This document shows, in pieces, positions 9,288 through 18,550 of a stretch of 64,000 nucleotides of DNA. Under the pieces are notes generated by a model, which was given only the letters and a program-made list of their open reading frames with translations, searched no databases and was not told the DNA's origin. A program made the position numbers and the translations under genes. The stretch's first letter is position 1; each line of letters begins with the position of its first letter. Origin of the DNA: an uncultured Lachnospiraceae bacterium (GTDB lineage: Bacteria; Bacillota; Clostridia; Lachnospirales; Lachnospiraceae); the NCBI GenBank assembly GCA_937965795.1, contig CALCMD010000038.1, positions 13,161 through 77,160 on the forward strand, written 5' to 3'.

Positions 9288-10451
9288 TCATTTTTCCACG
9301 ACTTTGTACTTCTCCGCAATCTCCACAAGCTCCCGTGCCCGCACTTCAAAGGAATACTGCTTTTGAATCAGATCCCATTGCGCCAGCACACACTTCTTTA
9401 CGGAATCATAGTCCTTTTCAATTCTCTCTACACATGCCTCAAACTCTTCCCTGTTGCTGTAATACAAAACCGCATCCGGGAAGATTTCTTTTAACTCTTC
9501 GCAGCCGTCCGAAATCACCGGCAGACCGCACGCCAGCGCGTCGAAAATCCGGTTATTGATAAACTGATTATCCAGCATATCTTTCCAGTGGTCGTTCAGG
9601 GTCGCCTTTGCCGAACGGTAAAGCTCTGGTATCTCATCGTTTCCGATAAAAGGAGCCTGAATCAGCCCCATATGGCCACGGAGAATCTTATTCCAGCCGC
9701 TCCCCCAGATTCGAAGAGGCAGCGCATCCTCGACCGCCCACATCACACAGCTTCTGGCGATTCCTCTGGAATTTCCAATAAAGATATACTCCTTCCCCGC
9801 TTCTCTCCCCTGCTCTTCTGCCGGATAAAACCGCTCGGTATCCGTACACTGTAAAAGCGGCAGTACCGGAACGGACACCCTGCTTTGCAGCCTTTTGGCA
9901 TAGCGGCGCGAGCTCACGCACACCACATCGTACAATTCATACTCCTCCGGCGTCACCATATCCGGATGGCTGATATTCCACATGACATACAGGCATTTCG
10001 CATTCCGCCTGTCCGGGCGGTAAAACAGGCATCCCCGAAGCACCAGCACCACATCTGCGCCGGACTCGCAGCCCCAGTCCTCCCTTGTATCCAGAAGAAC
10101 ATACAGATTGAGACGCTCCAGGCATCGTTTCAGGGAAACCGCATAATAGTAATCTCCCCAGCGTGCCTTCGACTCATCCTCCGGCGCCGGACATTTGATG
10201 ACCCATATCTGCCGTCCCGCTGCCTGCCGTCTGGTCTCCGCCTCCATCTTCTCCCAGTCGTCTCTTCGCTGAAATTCTCTGTCTATCTTCTTTTTCAAAT
10301 CTTCTATGGCTTTTGTCTGTACTTTTTCGTTCTTTTTCAGAACCTCCAGCGCTTTTTGTATCTCCGTCTGTTCCCGCAGGATACGCTCATAATTCTCATT
10401 TTCCGCTGTCAGACGTCCCAACAACCGTTTCAGCCTGCTTCCAATCCCCAT
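9288..10451 (-). CDS. Glycosyltransferase, CgeB/GT4-like, with N-terminal coiled coil
   Basis: 387 aa. Residues 1-75 are charged and predicted coiled coil (LKRLLGRL, EIQKALEVLKKNEKV, EDLKKKID). The remainder looks like a GT-B fold: a Rossmann-like half with GADVVLVLRG, NISHPDMVTPEEYELYDVV and SSRRYAKRL, then a C-terminal glycosyl-transferase group 1 half with FIGNSRG, VEDALPLRIWGSGW and the phosphosugar-binding region NNRIFDALACGLPVISDGC. The start has AAGGAG 6 bases upstream. Donor not predictable. Confidence 0.78.
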   Translation of the reverse strand: MGIGSRLKRLLGRLTAENENYERILREQTEIQKALEVLKKNEKVQTKAIEDLKKKIDREFQRRDDWEKMEAETRRQAAGRQIWVIKCPAPEDESKARWGDYYYAVSLKRCLERLNLYVLLDTREDWGCESGADVVLVLRGCLFYRPDRRNAKCLYVMWNISHPDMVTPEEYELYDVVCVSSRRYAKRLQSRVSVPVLPLLQCTDTERFYPAEEQGREAGKEYIFIGNSRGIARSCVMWAVEDALPLRIWGSGWNKILRGHMGLIQAPFIGNDEIPELYRSAKATLNDHWKDMLDNQFINNRIFDALACGLPVISDGCEELKEIFPDAVLYYSNREEFEACVERIEKDYDSVKKCVLAQWDLIQKQYSFEVRARELVEIAEKYKVVEK

Positions 10452-10461
10452 ATCTTTCTCC

Positions 10462-11457
10462 TTATCTCTTCTTACACCGCTCCCTTACCTGATTCACCAC
10501 AAACGCAATCCCAATCAGCGCCAGCTCGGAAACTGTCATCCACAGTCTTGATATAATGGAAATAATCACTGCATACTCGGAGGGCATGATAAGCCCCAGT
10601 CCCAGCACCAGAATTCCTTCCCGGACGCCAAGCCCTGACGGTGCAAAAATGGCCAGAATACCAATGATACAGGACAGGCCGAAAATTCCCGCCGTATACA
10701 GCATCTCCGACAACGGAATCGGATAGATGGAATAGGCCAGCATATAAAAGCCGATTCCTACAATCAGCCAGTTTCCAATGAACAGCAAAACCACTTTCAG
10801 CATCTGCTTATAAGTCATCGGAATCTGCATATCCTTCTTATGGATCAGCTTTTCCATGATTTTCAGGAAAAAATTGATAATTTTCGGGTTGATACAGATA
10901 AAAAATACGACAACCAGTCCCACGGTCGCCCAGGTATAATCCGCCAGAATGTCATTGGGGAAGAATAAAAGGGATACCAGAAATAAAAACGCCGCCCCCA
11001 AAAGCGTACAGATATTTTCCAGGAAAAAACAAATCGTCACTTTCCGGATGGGAGCGCCCGCTTCCTCATACGCCGGAATCCTTGCCAGAAGCATAAAGAC
11101 CTTTCCCGGAATATACTTCCCCAGAATGGAATACAGATATGCCGTGATTGCCCGGAAATACCCGATGCCGCATTGATTCAGCTTCGTCATGTAATGCCAG
11201 AGGGACGCTAATGTGATCTTATATAAGAAATAGAATCCCACCGCCCCGGCAAAAACCGCCCAGTTAATACTTACGTCCAGGTTCCGATAACTCTCGGAAT
11301 TTTTATAAAAATAGCGGGCCAGAAAGATTACAACCAGAACGAGAAATCCGTATTTCAGGATTTTCATCCATCTCTTTTTCTTTGAAGATTCTTTTGATAC
11401 TTCCCCGGATTCCTCCCACACTTCCATTTCTTCTTTGTTTTCGATCTTCTTTTTCAT
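10462..11457 (-). CDS. Flippase-like membrane protein (LPG synthase TM / YbhN family)
   Basis: 331 aa, 7-8 membrane segments after a charged cytoplasmic N-terminus of about 40 residues. Motifs typical of the lysylphosphatidylglycerol-synthase transmembrane domain family (UPF0104) are present: Y...LGKYIPGKVFMLLARIPAYE and FAPSGLGVREGILVLGL. These proteins are often found with GT2 enzymes in glycolipid and polysaccharide loci; transport of lipid-linked sugars is suspected but not shown. A second family member is at 54.7 kb in the phospholipid operon. Confidence 0.8.
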   Translation of the reverse strand: MKKKIENKEEMEVWEESGEVSKESSKKKRWMKILKYGFLVLVVIFLARYFYKNSESYRNLDVSINWAVFAGAVGFYFLYKITLASLWHYMTKLNQCGIGYFRAITAYLYSILGKYIPGKVFMLLARIPAYEEAGAPIRKVTICFFLENICTLLGAAFLFLVSLLFFPNDILADYTWATVGLVVVFFICINPKIINFFLKIMEKLIHKKDMQIPMTYKQMLKVVLLFIGNWLIVGIGFYMLAYSIYPIPLSEMLYTAGIFGLSCIIGILAIFAPSGLGVREGILVLGLGLIMPSEYAVIISIISRLWMTVSELALIGIAFVVNQVRERCKKR

Positions 11458-11470
11458 CTTCTATCATCCT

Positions 11471-13831
11471 CTAAAAGCTCAACAGTACACGGATAAAACA
11501 CATATAATAATAAATCAGGATATACGGTATCTTTCTTAGTCTGTCATAGTGTTTTTCTGAATATTCTTTGTTCTTTCTTGCAAGGCGAAATGCCAGTCTG
11601 TGATTCCACCGGCATTTATCATCCGCAGTCAGGCTTACATCCTTCCCCTGCTTTTTCAGGTATTTCAGCTTTGCAGGCGCACAGGTGTATTTAAACACCA
11701 GCGCTCTCTTCTGGCTGCGCACCATATCCCGTCCGCTGATATGGGAATCCGTAATCGCTTGCGCTTCCACCGCCGAGCGGTACATCTCCCAGGCTTTCGC
11801 ATTTCGAATCACACAGCTCGTATGCTTGATGGGATTTCCCTTCATCTCCTTTAACCAGATGTCGCCAAAGCTGATGTCCGCCGCAAAAGCGAAATGATCC
11901 TGGCAGGTCATGCAGCTTCCCTTTTCAAAAAAGTAAGCGTTTTTATAAGCGCAAATCGTCTTGGTGTAAGAAAAGGTTTTCTCACTTCCATCCTCGTATA
12001 AAACAGAAGAAAGCCCACGCCAGTGTCCACGCCGGTAGTACAGACGCTTCGCTCCCTCCAGACTGATCTTTGACTGCTCCAGAGACAAAAGGGTCGCTTT
12101 TTCGGAATGGTTTCCGCTGCAATAAAGCCCTAATTTAAGCACAATTTTCTTTTTCAGCTCCTCATCCTTTTCCATCAGCTTCGTAAGTCCCTGCATCATG
12201 CACGGAGTCATCACCACAGCGACCTTTCCGTTAAAGCTCCGTACCAGATCGACATGCTTCAAAAGCGGGATGTTCATATAAATGCTGGAAGAAGCGCTTC
12301 GGATTTCCTCCTCTGTCGTGGCGATAAAGGTATGATAGCCGAGCGTTCCGTCTGTGATCTCCGTCTTTGTCACCCATGCCCCGTCGATCTGCCCCGTTTT
12401 TAAGAGATGGCACAAAAGCGCTGTGACCATGCCGCCGGAAGCTGCATTTTCCCGGATGCTCTCGTCGCTGGCATACCCTTTTCGGCACGCCACATGCTCC
12501 CCCAGATACTTATCCGGGTCTTTGTAATCCAGAATTTTCTTTTTCTTTGCAGGTTTTTCTACGATTTCGTCAATGACTTCCCCCGCATAGACGATATTTT
12601 TCCGCGAGCTCTCCATGACGGAATCATAGTTTTCTTCGATGTTCTTTCGAATCTCGTCCTCACATGCCGCAAATTTCTGAAATTCCCGCTCCAGAGATTC
12701 CGCCGTCAGATTGGAAAAGTCGATGGCGTACTGCCCAAGCTGAAAGAAATCCAGGACTTCCTGGTACTTATGGCTCCACCCCACCAGCAAAACAGGCACT
12801 TTCTTCTCCAACGCTCCAATCATGGCGTGGAACCTGGAGGCTACCAGAAAACGGCATTTACCGAGGTATGCGCGAATCTCCTCCGCTTCCATCTCCTTAT
12901 GATACCAGCGTACCATATCCTTATTCTTTACACCTTCATATACGGCGTCACAGATCATCAGGTCATTATTTCTGGGTTTCTGGCTGCCGATTCTGGCTCC
13001 GTTTGCAATAATCAGTACCTTGTAGCCGGACTGGTTCAGCCTTTCAATGAAATCAATCATAATCCCTTTATAGTCAATGTCCATCTTATTACATTTCTTC
13101 TCCACCACGGAGCTGATGGACAGCCCTACAAGCCTGTTGTCTTCCCTGTTTTCGCTGTCACATCCCGCATAAAAGGAATCCTTTCGGCAGACCTCATCCA
13201 CCATCTCATCACAGCGCCGATCATCCGCCATCGTAAACGCCCCGTCCGCACAGAGCTTTACATTTTTCTCGATTCCGATGGATTTCAGGTTTTCCAGCGT
13301 CCCCTTTCCTCTGGCACAGATAAGCTTCATTTTCGGCAGAATCCATTTCGCCAGGAAACGGTTTGGAAAGGAATGGAAAGTTCCCATCGCCTGAGAGTAC
13401 TTGATGACCGGGGTTCCCACCAGCATCGGCACGGCCGCACACACGAACGCATACGTGTTCATCACAAAACCACGGCTATCCACGAAGGAAATCCCCGCCT
13501 CGTCCAGCACGGCGTCTGTCTGGGAATACGCTTTTAGAATTTTATTTTTCAACAGCAGCTTTTTGATGGGCGGGCACCAGGAAAAGCACTTGTAAAGCAC
13601 CGCCAGCGGAAACGCAACAAAAAGCAGTTGTTCCGGTTTACAGGGAATAATTTTGATAAAATCCCACGGAATCTGCTTTCTGTCCTCGGAAGGGTAGACT
13701 GACATCAGATGGATGTTCAGTCTCTCCCCATATCTTTCATGTAATTGTCTGATCGAACTTTGAAGCATCGCTGCCGCGCCTTTATTTCCGCTGTAGCTGG
13801 CGGCAGTGATGGCGATTACTACATCTCTCAT
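11471..13831 (-). CDS. Fusion: polysaccharide pyruvyl transferase + FrhB-type (F420-hydrogenase beta) domain
   Basis: 786 aa in one open frame. Residues about 1-430 are a polysaccharide pyruvyl transferase (ITAASYSGNKGAAAMLQSSI at the N-terminus; later SRFHAMIGALEKKVPVLLVG), the enzyme class that adds a pyruvate ketal from phosphoenolpyruvate to a sugar. Residues about 450-786 match the coenzyme F420 hydrogenase/dehydrogenase beta family (ENAASGGMVTALLCHLL, MTPCMMQGL, CMTCQDH, DISFGDIW), but without the N-terminal 2[4Fe-4S] ferredoxin domain present in the separate protein at 19.8 kb. GGAGG lies 6 bases before the ATG, which overlaps the preceding GT2 stop by 4 bases. Fusion suggests the two activities act together; the FrhB reaction in such loci is unknown. 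Confidence 0.85.
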   Translation of the reverse strand: MRDVVIAITAASYSGNKGAAAMLQSSIRQLHERYGERLNIHLMSVYPSEDRKQIPWDFIKIIPCKPEQLLFVAFPLAVLYKCFSWCPPIKKLLLKNKILKAYSQTDAVLDEAGISFVDSRGFVMNTYAFVCAAVPMLVGTPVIKYSQAMGTFHSFPNRFLAKWILPKMKLICARGKGTLENLKSIGIEKNVKLCADGAFTMADDRRCDEMVDEVCRKDSFYAGCDSENREDNRLVGLSISSVVEKKCNKMDIDYKGIMIDFIERLNQSGYKVLIIANGARIGSQKPRNNDLMICDAVYEGVKNKDMVRWYHKEMEAEEIRAYLGKCRFLVASRFHAMIGALEKKVPVLLVGWSHKYQEVLDFFQLGQYAIDFSNLTAESLEREFQKFAACEDEIRKNIEENYDSVMESSRKNIVYAGEVIDEIVEKPAKKKKILDYKDPDKYLGEHVACRKGYASDESIRENAASGGMVTALLCHLLKTGQIDGAWVTKTEITDGTLGYHTFIATTEEEIRSASSSIYMNIPLLKHVDLVRSFNGKVAVVMTPCMMQGLTKLMEKDEELKKKIVLKLGLYCSGNHSEKATLLSLEQSKISLEGAKRLYYRRGHWRGLSSVLYEDGSEKTFSYTKTICAYKNAYFFEKGSCMTCQDHFAFAADISFGDIWLKEMKGNPIKHTSCVIRNAKAWEMYRSAVEAQAITDSHISGRDMVRSQKRALVFKYTCAPAKLKYLKKQGKDVSLTADDKCRWNHRLAFRLARKNKEYSEKHYDRLRKIPYILIYYYMCFIRVLLSF

Positions 13832-14811
13832 AAATTTCCTCCGGATGATTTCTCTTCACTTTCTGATTTTCCCGCATCATAGTCCAGCTTGCGCACATGA
13901 TACTGAATATCTTCCAAAAGCTTTCGGTTTCCGGCGATCACGTCTGCCTGCAATCCGATGATAACCGTCATAAATCCCATCATCAAAAGGGTGCTGGCTA
14001 AGATCAGAGACTGAATGTGCCCTGCCCCGGCTCCCATACACAGATACACCAGGAACCGTATTCCAATGCCTACGCCAACCAGCAGAAAAATACTTCCGAC
14101 CAGCGTAAAGAAACGCAGAGGCTTATACATCATAAAAGAACGGATAATCGTCACCATAGAACGCTTCACATAGCCGAACATGCTGGAAAACAGCCTGGAT
14201 TTGCGCAGCTCCGGATTGGTGCGGATGGGCACGGATTCCATAGCGATCTTATTTCTTCCCGCCTGGATGATCGTCTCCAATGTATACGTATACTCATTCG
14301 TGACATTCAGGCGCATAGCCGCATCCCTGCTGTAAGCGCGGAAGCCGCTGGGCGCATCCGGAATATCCGTCTTTGACGCCACGCGGACCGTCCAGCTTCC
14401 AAAGTGCTGAAGCTTCTTTTTCAAAGGTGAAAAATGTGCCGTGTCATCAATCGGACGCTCCCCGATTACGATGTCTGCCTTTTCCTCCAAAATCGGACGC
14501 ACCAGCTTCTCAATATCCTCTCCATTATACTGATTATCCGCATCCGTATTTACAATAATATCCGCTCCGTTTCTTAAGCAGGCGTCGATTCCCGCCATGA
14601 AACCTTTTGCCAGTCCTTTATTTTTCTTGAAATTTACCACATAATGAACGCCCCAGTTTTTCGCCACCTTCACGGTGTCGTCCCGGCTTCCGTCATTAAT
14701 AATCAAATATTCGATCTCATCAATACCGTCAATTTTCTTCGGCAGATCGTTTAATGCAATCTCCAGCGTTTCCGCCTCGTTATAACATGGAATTTGTATA
14801 ATCAGTTTCAT
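13828..14811 (-). CDS. GT2 glycosyltransferase with C-terminal membrane segments (DPM1/GtrB-like)
   Basis: 327 aa. The catalytic domain (LIIQIPCYNEAETLEIAL, LIINDGSRDDTV, NTDADNQYNG with the DxD motif, DAPSGFRAYSRDA) resembles dolichyl/undecaprenyl-phosphate hexose transferases. Two membrane segments follow (about residues 235-300). Such enzymes charge polyprenyl phosphate with one sugar, which GT-C proteins then use outside the membrane; four GT-C-like proteins are in the locus. AGGAG precedes the ATG. A promoter lies about 60 bases upstream of the start. Confidence 0.88.
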   Translation of the reverse strand: MKLIIQIPCYNEAETLEIALNDLPKKIDGIDEIEYLIINDGSRDDTVKVAKNWGVHYVVNFKKNKGLAKGFMAGIDACLRNGADIIVNTDADNQYNGEDIEKLVRPILEEKADIVIGERPIDDTAHFSPLKKKLQHFGSWTVRVASKTDIPDAPSGFRAYSRDAAMRLNVTNEYTYTLETIIQAGRNKIAMESVPIRTNPELRKSRLFSSMFGYVKRSMVTIIRSFMMYKPLRFFTLVGSIFLLVGVGIGIRFLVYLCMGAGAGHIQSLILASTLLMMGFMTVIIGLQADVIAGNRKLLEDIQYHVRKLDYDAGKSESEEKSSGGNL

Positions 14812-14871
14812 TTTTTTCTCCTGTATCTCTTTTCTTTCGCAGCCATACCTCTATGTCTGCACTGTAACATC

Positions 14872-14900
14872 ATCTTACTATCAATAAATCACAAAGTCAA
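14872..14900 (-). promoter_or_regulatory. Internal sigma-A-type promoter within the polysaccharide operon
   Basis: Minus strand TTGACT (14900-14895), 17-base spacer, TAAGAT (14877-14872), in the only gap of about 100 bases inside the 7.4-30 kb gene run. It could boost expression of the GT2 gene, the fusion gene and those below. Confidence 0.65.
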
Positions 14901-14918
14901 CCGGAAACCAGACGTTTA

Positions 14919-16622
14919 TCAGCTCCCCGTCTCGATCAGACGATACTCTTTCCCCTCCCACTGATAAGAAGCGATTTCTTTTCCGGTATCTTTGTACTTT
15001 TCAAACTCATCCGTCAGCACATAATACCGCTTTGCTTTGATGTCCTCTTTGTCCGTGGAAAGCACCACTTTATCCAGATGATAGAAAACAGGCACCAGCG
15101 GCATGATTTTCTCATTTGGAATGTTCTCGGCCAGCACATACAGCTTTTTCCCGGTATACAGTTCCGACAAGGTATCCGTCAATTCTTTTGCGTAGCGCTG
15201 GTTCGTCTCTTTCGCCGCCTCGTTATTCTGATGAATCTGCGTCAGATAAGGAGCCGCACCCCAGATTTCCGTGCCGATCAGCAGCGCGGCAAAGACGGGC
15301 AGCAGATATTTCTGATACTTTTCCCCGGCAAAATCGTAAAAGTACTGGTAAATCCATCCCACAAAGGGCATCAGAAACACAAACGCCGTTCCCATAAAAT
15401 AAATCTTCCGCACATCGGTGTTCTCATACATATCAATAAATCCATCCGGCAGAACATGCCACTGCTGCTTTACCAGCACCAGCCATGCAAAAACAACCGC
15501 CGCCGCCGGAAACAGATACGACGTCACAAGATTTATCCAGCGATGCTGAAACTTCGGCTTTTTATCAAACAGTACCACAACACCCAGAATCACAAACAGA
15601 ACGCTGAAATAAATCACATACCTGCCCTTAATTTTCGTAAACTCCGGATAATTGTACCAGGCTCTCCATGTATGCCGCGTCACCGCCACAAAAACCGCTC
15701 CTGCAAGCCCGCAGACCATGACCCAGAGCTGATTGTAAGCGCTGAAAAGTTTCCCGCGCTTCACGTCCAGCGCACGGATGGATTTAACCACCAGCCCCAG
15801 AATGGGCGCCGTCATCAGGGAAAAATAAAGCAGATAATAGCCGCCTGACGTCACCAGCCTGCTTAACGTAAGCTGTTCGGGATTCGTCTTTGACGCAATG
15901 CTGAAGCCCACGATTTTTTTCAGGCTGTACCCTCCTTGTAAGCCCTGATATACCCAGGGGGAATAAGCCAGGCAGAGGGCGGCGCAGATGAAAAAGCCCC
16001 TTCCCAGAATCACTCCGATGCTCTTTCCCAGCTCTTTCTGCTTCATAATCCAGACGAGCGCAAACACCGGAAGAATTACCAGCGTAATATGCCTGGTCAT
16101 AAACATAAGTCCCAACGTCACTCCCAGCGCCAGATCGCCCGCGATCTCCCTTTTGTGCTTTGCAAGCGTCAGATAGATGGCCAGCAAAAGCATCGGGAAC
16201 CACAGATTTTCACTCATCAGGCACATGGGCGTTACGTATTGGAAGGGAATCACCGCAGAAAACGCCGCACAGACGCCGCCTGGCTTTTTTCCCACATACA
16301 GCCTGCATATCATATAGGTAAACACCGGTACCAGAGAGGAATACCCTGCATTGAGCACCTTCATCGCCGTATAGTAGTGCTCCCCAAACAGATAGGCAGG
16401 CATCAGCGCCAGCGGATAAAAAAGCGGATACTGTACACTGTGATAGCTCCCGTTTTTCAAAAGCAGCCTGCTCATCTTCTCATATTTAAATTCATCGAAA
16501 ATCAGCGGCAGGCTTCTGTTTTCAATCACTACCAGGACTTTAAACAAAAACAGCAGAAGAAACAAAAGAAACGGTATCCAGAAATCTGCCTGTTCCATCA
16601 TCTTTTTCTTATTCTTATCCAT
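14919..16622 (-). CDS. Polytopic GT-C-like glycosyltransferase (PMT/ArnT type)
   Basis: 567 aa, about 11-12 membrane segments. The first extracytoplasmic loop has LIFDEFKYEKMSRLLL (acidic motif expected of GT-C enzymes) and a later loop has CLMSENLWFP, like the S/E-N motif of PMT-family proteins. The C-terminus is soluble. AAGGAG lies 6 bases before the ATG. Closely similar in layout to the next gene upstream, suggesting a pair of paralogues that add different polyprenyl-linked sugars. Reaction not directly supported. Confidence 0.7.
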   Translation of the reverse strand: MDKNKKKMMEQADFWIPFLLFLLLFLFKVLVVIENRSLPLIFDEFKYEKMSRLLLKNGSYHSVQYPLFYPLALMPAYLFGEHYYTAMKVLNAGYSSLVPVFTYMICRLYVGKKPGGVCAAFSAVIPFQYVTPMCLMSENLWFPMLLLAIYLTLAKHKREIAGDLALGVTLGLMFMTRHITLVILPVFALVWIMKQKELGKSIGVILGRGFFICAALCLAYSPWVYQGLQGGYSLKKIVGFSIASKTNPEQLTLSRLVTSGGYYLLYFSLMTAPILGLVVKSIRALDVKRGKLFSAYNQLWVMVCGLAGAVFVAVTRHTWRAWYNYPEFTKIKGRYVIYFSVLFVILGVVVLFDKKPKFQHRWINLVTSYLFPAAAVVFAWLVLVKQQWHVLPDGFIDMYENTDVRKIYFMGTAFVFLMPFVGWIYQYFYDFAGEKYQKYLLPVFAALLIGTEIWGAAPYLTQIHQNNEAAKETNQRYAKELTDTLSELYTGKKLYVLAENIPNEKIMPLVPVFYHLDKVVLSTDKEDIKAKRYYVLTDEFEKYKDTGKEIASYQWEGKEYRLIETGS

Positions 16623-16652
16623 AGCTTCTCCTTCGCGTCCTCCATTCGGCGG

Positions 16653-18536
16653 CTACTCTGAAAATACCAGACCATAATCCTCCATCATGGAAATGTATTC
16701 CCCACCTTTCACATAAACGCATTCATCTTCGTCCAGCACAGCGTACTGATAACCTTCTTTTAACAGATTCTGATCCTTCTGTTTTGCGCAGAATACGATT
16801 GCCTTTTCTACGGAACCTTCCGGCTTTCCAGGAATCAATTTATGGCGGTTCAAAAGAAACTGATACGTATACAGGGGTTTCTGGGTCTGATTTTCCTTAT
16901 ATCCGGTTACGTACAGCTCTTCCGGGAGCTCACATCCTGCTTTTTCCATGTTAAGAATCAGTTCGCACCCCGCATCCGCTCTTGTGTGGTAGCGTTCTGC
17001 ATAGGAGCCATCAAAATATACACCATTGTAAACATACTGGTAAACCACAAGTACAAGCAGAAGTGCCGCCGGAACCATCCGCCTGCCTTTGCACAAAGCG
17101 ACAAACATCACCAGAAAGCTTATGCAGCATACCAGCACACCTGCCAGATACACCATGCCCCGCATGGGATCGTCAAAGGACTTATGAAGTCCAAACGGCC
17201 AGTACACTTCAGATGCCACCATATTTTTCGTAATATGCGGCAAAACCAGACAGAGAAACAGCACCTGTATTCCGGCAAACACAGCGAACACGGCCGGAAG
17301 ATATTTTTTCAGATACGTCCGATAGTGATACATGTACCCCAGCGCCGCCAGGAAAAACGGCCCCATATATGCCCCGTAATAGCGGAAATATGTGAATGCT
17401 TTATAACCATATGCCCTGGTTCCGTACGTATTGTTCAATAGCGCGTCCTGCACCCGAAACAGCCAGGTAATGCTCTGAGCCAGAATCGTCGCTCCAATGC
17501 ACATCAGGAAAAACGTGCTTAAAACCAGAAGATATGGCTTGACTGCAAACTGTTCCGGGTTATCCACCACCGGGCGTTTCTTTTTGATAAAGATGTCCTT
17601 TCCGTTTTTACAGATGTAAATCATCAGCAAAGTAATGGCTATCGCTGAAAACCCTCCGGTAAAAATAACGCTCGTGTGAACCTGCCCGATCACCGTGGCA
17701 AACCATCCCTGCCATGAAACGGGAGAAGTCAGAAGTTCGGCAGTCAGATTCAAATGTACCGCCGTGTTTTTCAGCTCCATCCCCTCCTGCCACAGCCACA
17801 GGGTCGTCTTTGACCAATAAACAAAGCGCCCTGCCAGCCAATATCCGGCTACACCGGAAAGCAGCGCGGGAAGCTTTGCCACCAGCCATTTCTTATACAA
17901 CAGAAAATATAAAATCACCAGAATCACCAGAGCGATCCACAGTGTCTTTGCCCTGGTGTGAAGCGTCAGACTGTACGACAGAAGCAGCATCAGAACCACA
18001 GAATACACCGCCTTCATCCGGTAATCCGGCTTCTCTTTTCTGCTTTCGGAAACCAGCCTGCACAGCAGGAGCGCCACCAGCCAGGAAACCAGCACCAGCA
18101 TATGCTCATTGTAGACCACCAGCGCCCTGTTTACCATGAGAAAGGCAGCCGCCAGGGACGCCAGATAAAGGTATGCCTTTTTCTGAACTCTCAAATATTT
18201 TCTTAAAATGTGATACGCAACAGGCGCTGCCAGACTCTGCAAAACCGCACAGAAAAGCAGACACGCGCGGTACAGCGCCTGCGGTTCGGAAATCATTCGG
18301 AAAAGCGGCGCCATCAGAATCGTCATGCCGCCTCCATAATAATGTTTTCCGAACGCCGTTGCCTCCGTCCAGTCAAGCCCTGCCATATATGCGCCCGCCG
18401 ACATGGTGGACATCTCGTCCATCGGCGTCCGGAGCGCTCCTCCCACTGTAAAAATCAGAATCACTCTCGGCAGCATAGCCAGCAGAAACAGAAGCAGCAT
18501 ATCCAGATATGGCCTGTATTTTTCCTTTCCTCTCAA
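16653..18536 (-). CDS. Polytopic GT-C-like membrane protein
   Basis: 627 aa, about 12 membrane segments; first-loop acidic motif RTPMDEMSTMSAGAY and a later VVYNEHMLVLVSW that mirror the DE and S/E-N motifs of the neighbouring GT-C. A soluble C-terminal domain of about 100 residues follows. The TTG start at 18536 has AGGAGG 7 bases upstream and lies 14 bases after the preceding stop. Longer in-frame readings run through the coding region of the pyruvyl transferase gene and are not believable. Confidence 0.68.
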   Translation of the reverse strand: MRGKEKYRPYLDMLLLFLLAMLPRVILIFTVGGALRTPMDEMSTMSAGAYMAGLDWTEATAFGKHYYGGGMTILMAPLFRMISEPQALYRACLLFCAVLQSLAAPVAYHILRKYLRVQKKAYLYLASLAAAFLMVNRALVVYNEHMLVLVSWLVALLLCRLVSESRKEKPDYRMKAVYSVVLMLLLSYSLTLHTRAKTLWIALVILVILYFLLYKKWLVAKLPALLSGVAGYWLAGRFVYWSKTTLWLWQEGMELKNTAVHLNLTAELLTSPVSWQGWFATVIGQVHTSVIFTGGFSAIAITLLMIYICKNGKDIFIKKKRPVVDNPEQFAVKPYLLVLSTFFLMCIGATILAQSITWLFRVQDALLNNTYGTRAYGYKAFTYFRYYGAYMGPFFLAALGYMYHYRTYLKKYLPAVFAVFAGIQVLFLCLVLPHITKNMVASEVYWPFGLHKSFDDPMRGMVYLAGVLVCCISFLVMFVALCKGRRMVPAALLLVLVVYQYVYNGVYFDGSYAERYHTRADAGCELILNMEKAGCELPEELYVTGYKENQTQKPLYTYQFLLNRHKLIPGKPEGSVEKAIVFCAKQKDQNLLKEGYQYAVLDEDECVYVKGGEYISMMEDYGLVFSE

Positions 18537-18550
18537 AATCCTTCCTCCTC

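Noticed and set aside
9885..10556. 223-codon plus-strand frame
   Set aside because: Antisense to the GT-B glycosyltransferase; no domain and no ribosome site.
12407..13537. 376-codon plus-strand frame inside the fusion gene
   Set aside because: It lies opposite a clear two-domain coding frame, has Cys/His/Phe-rich composition typical of antisense frames and no ribosome site.
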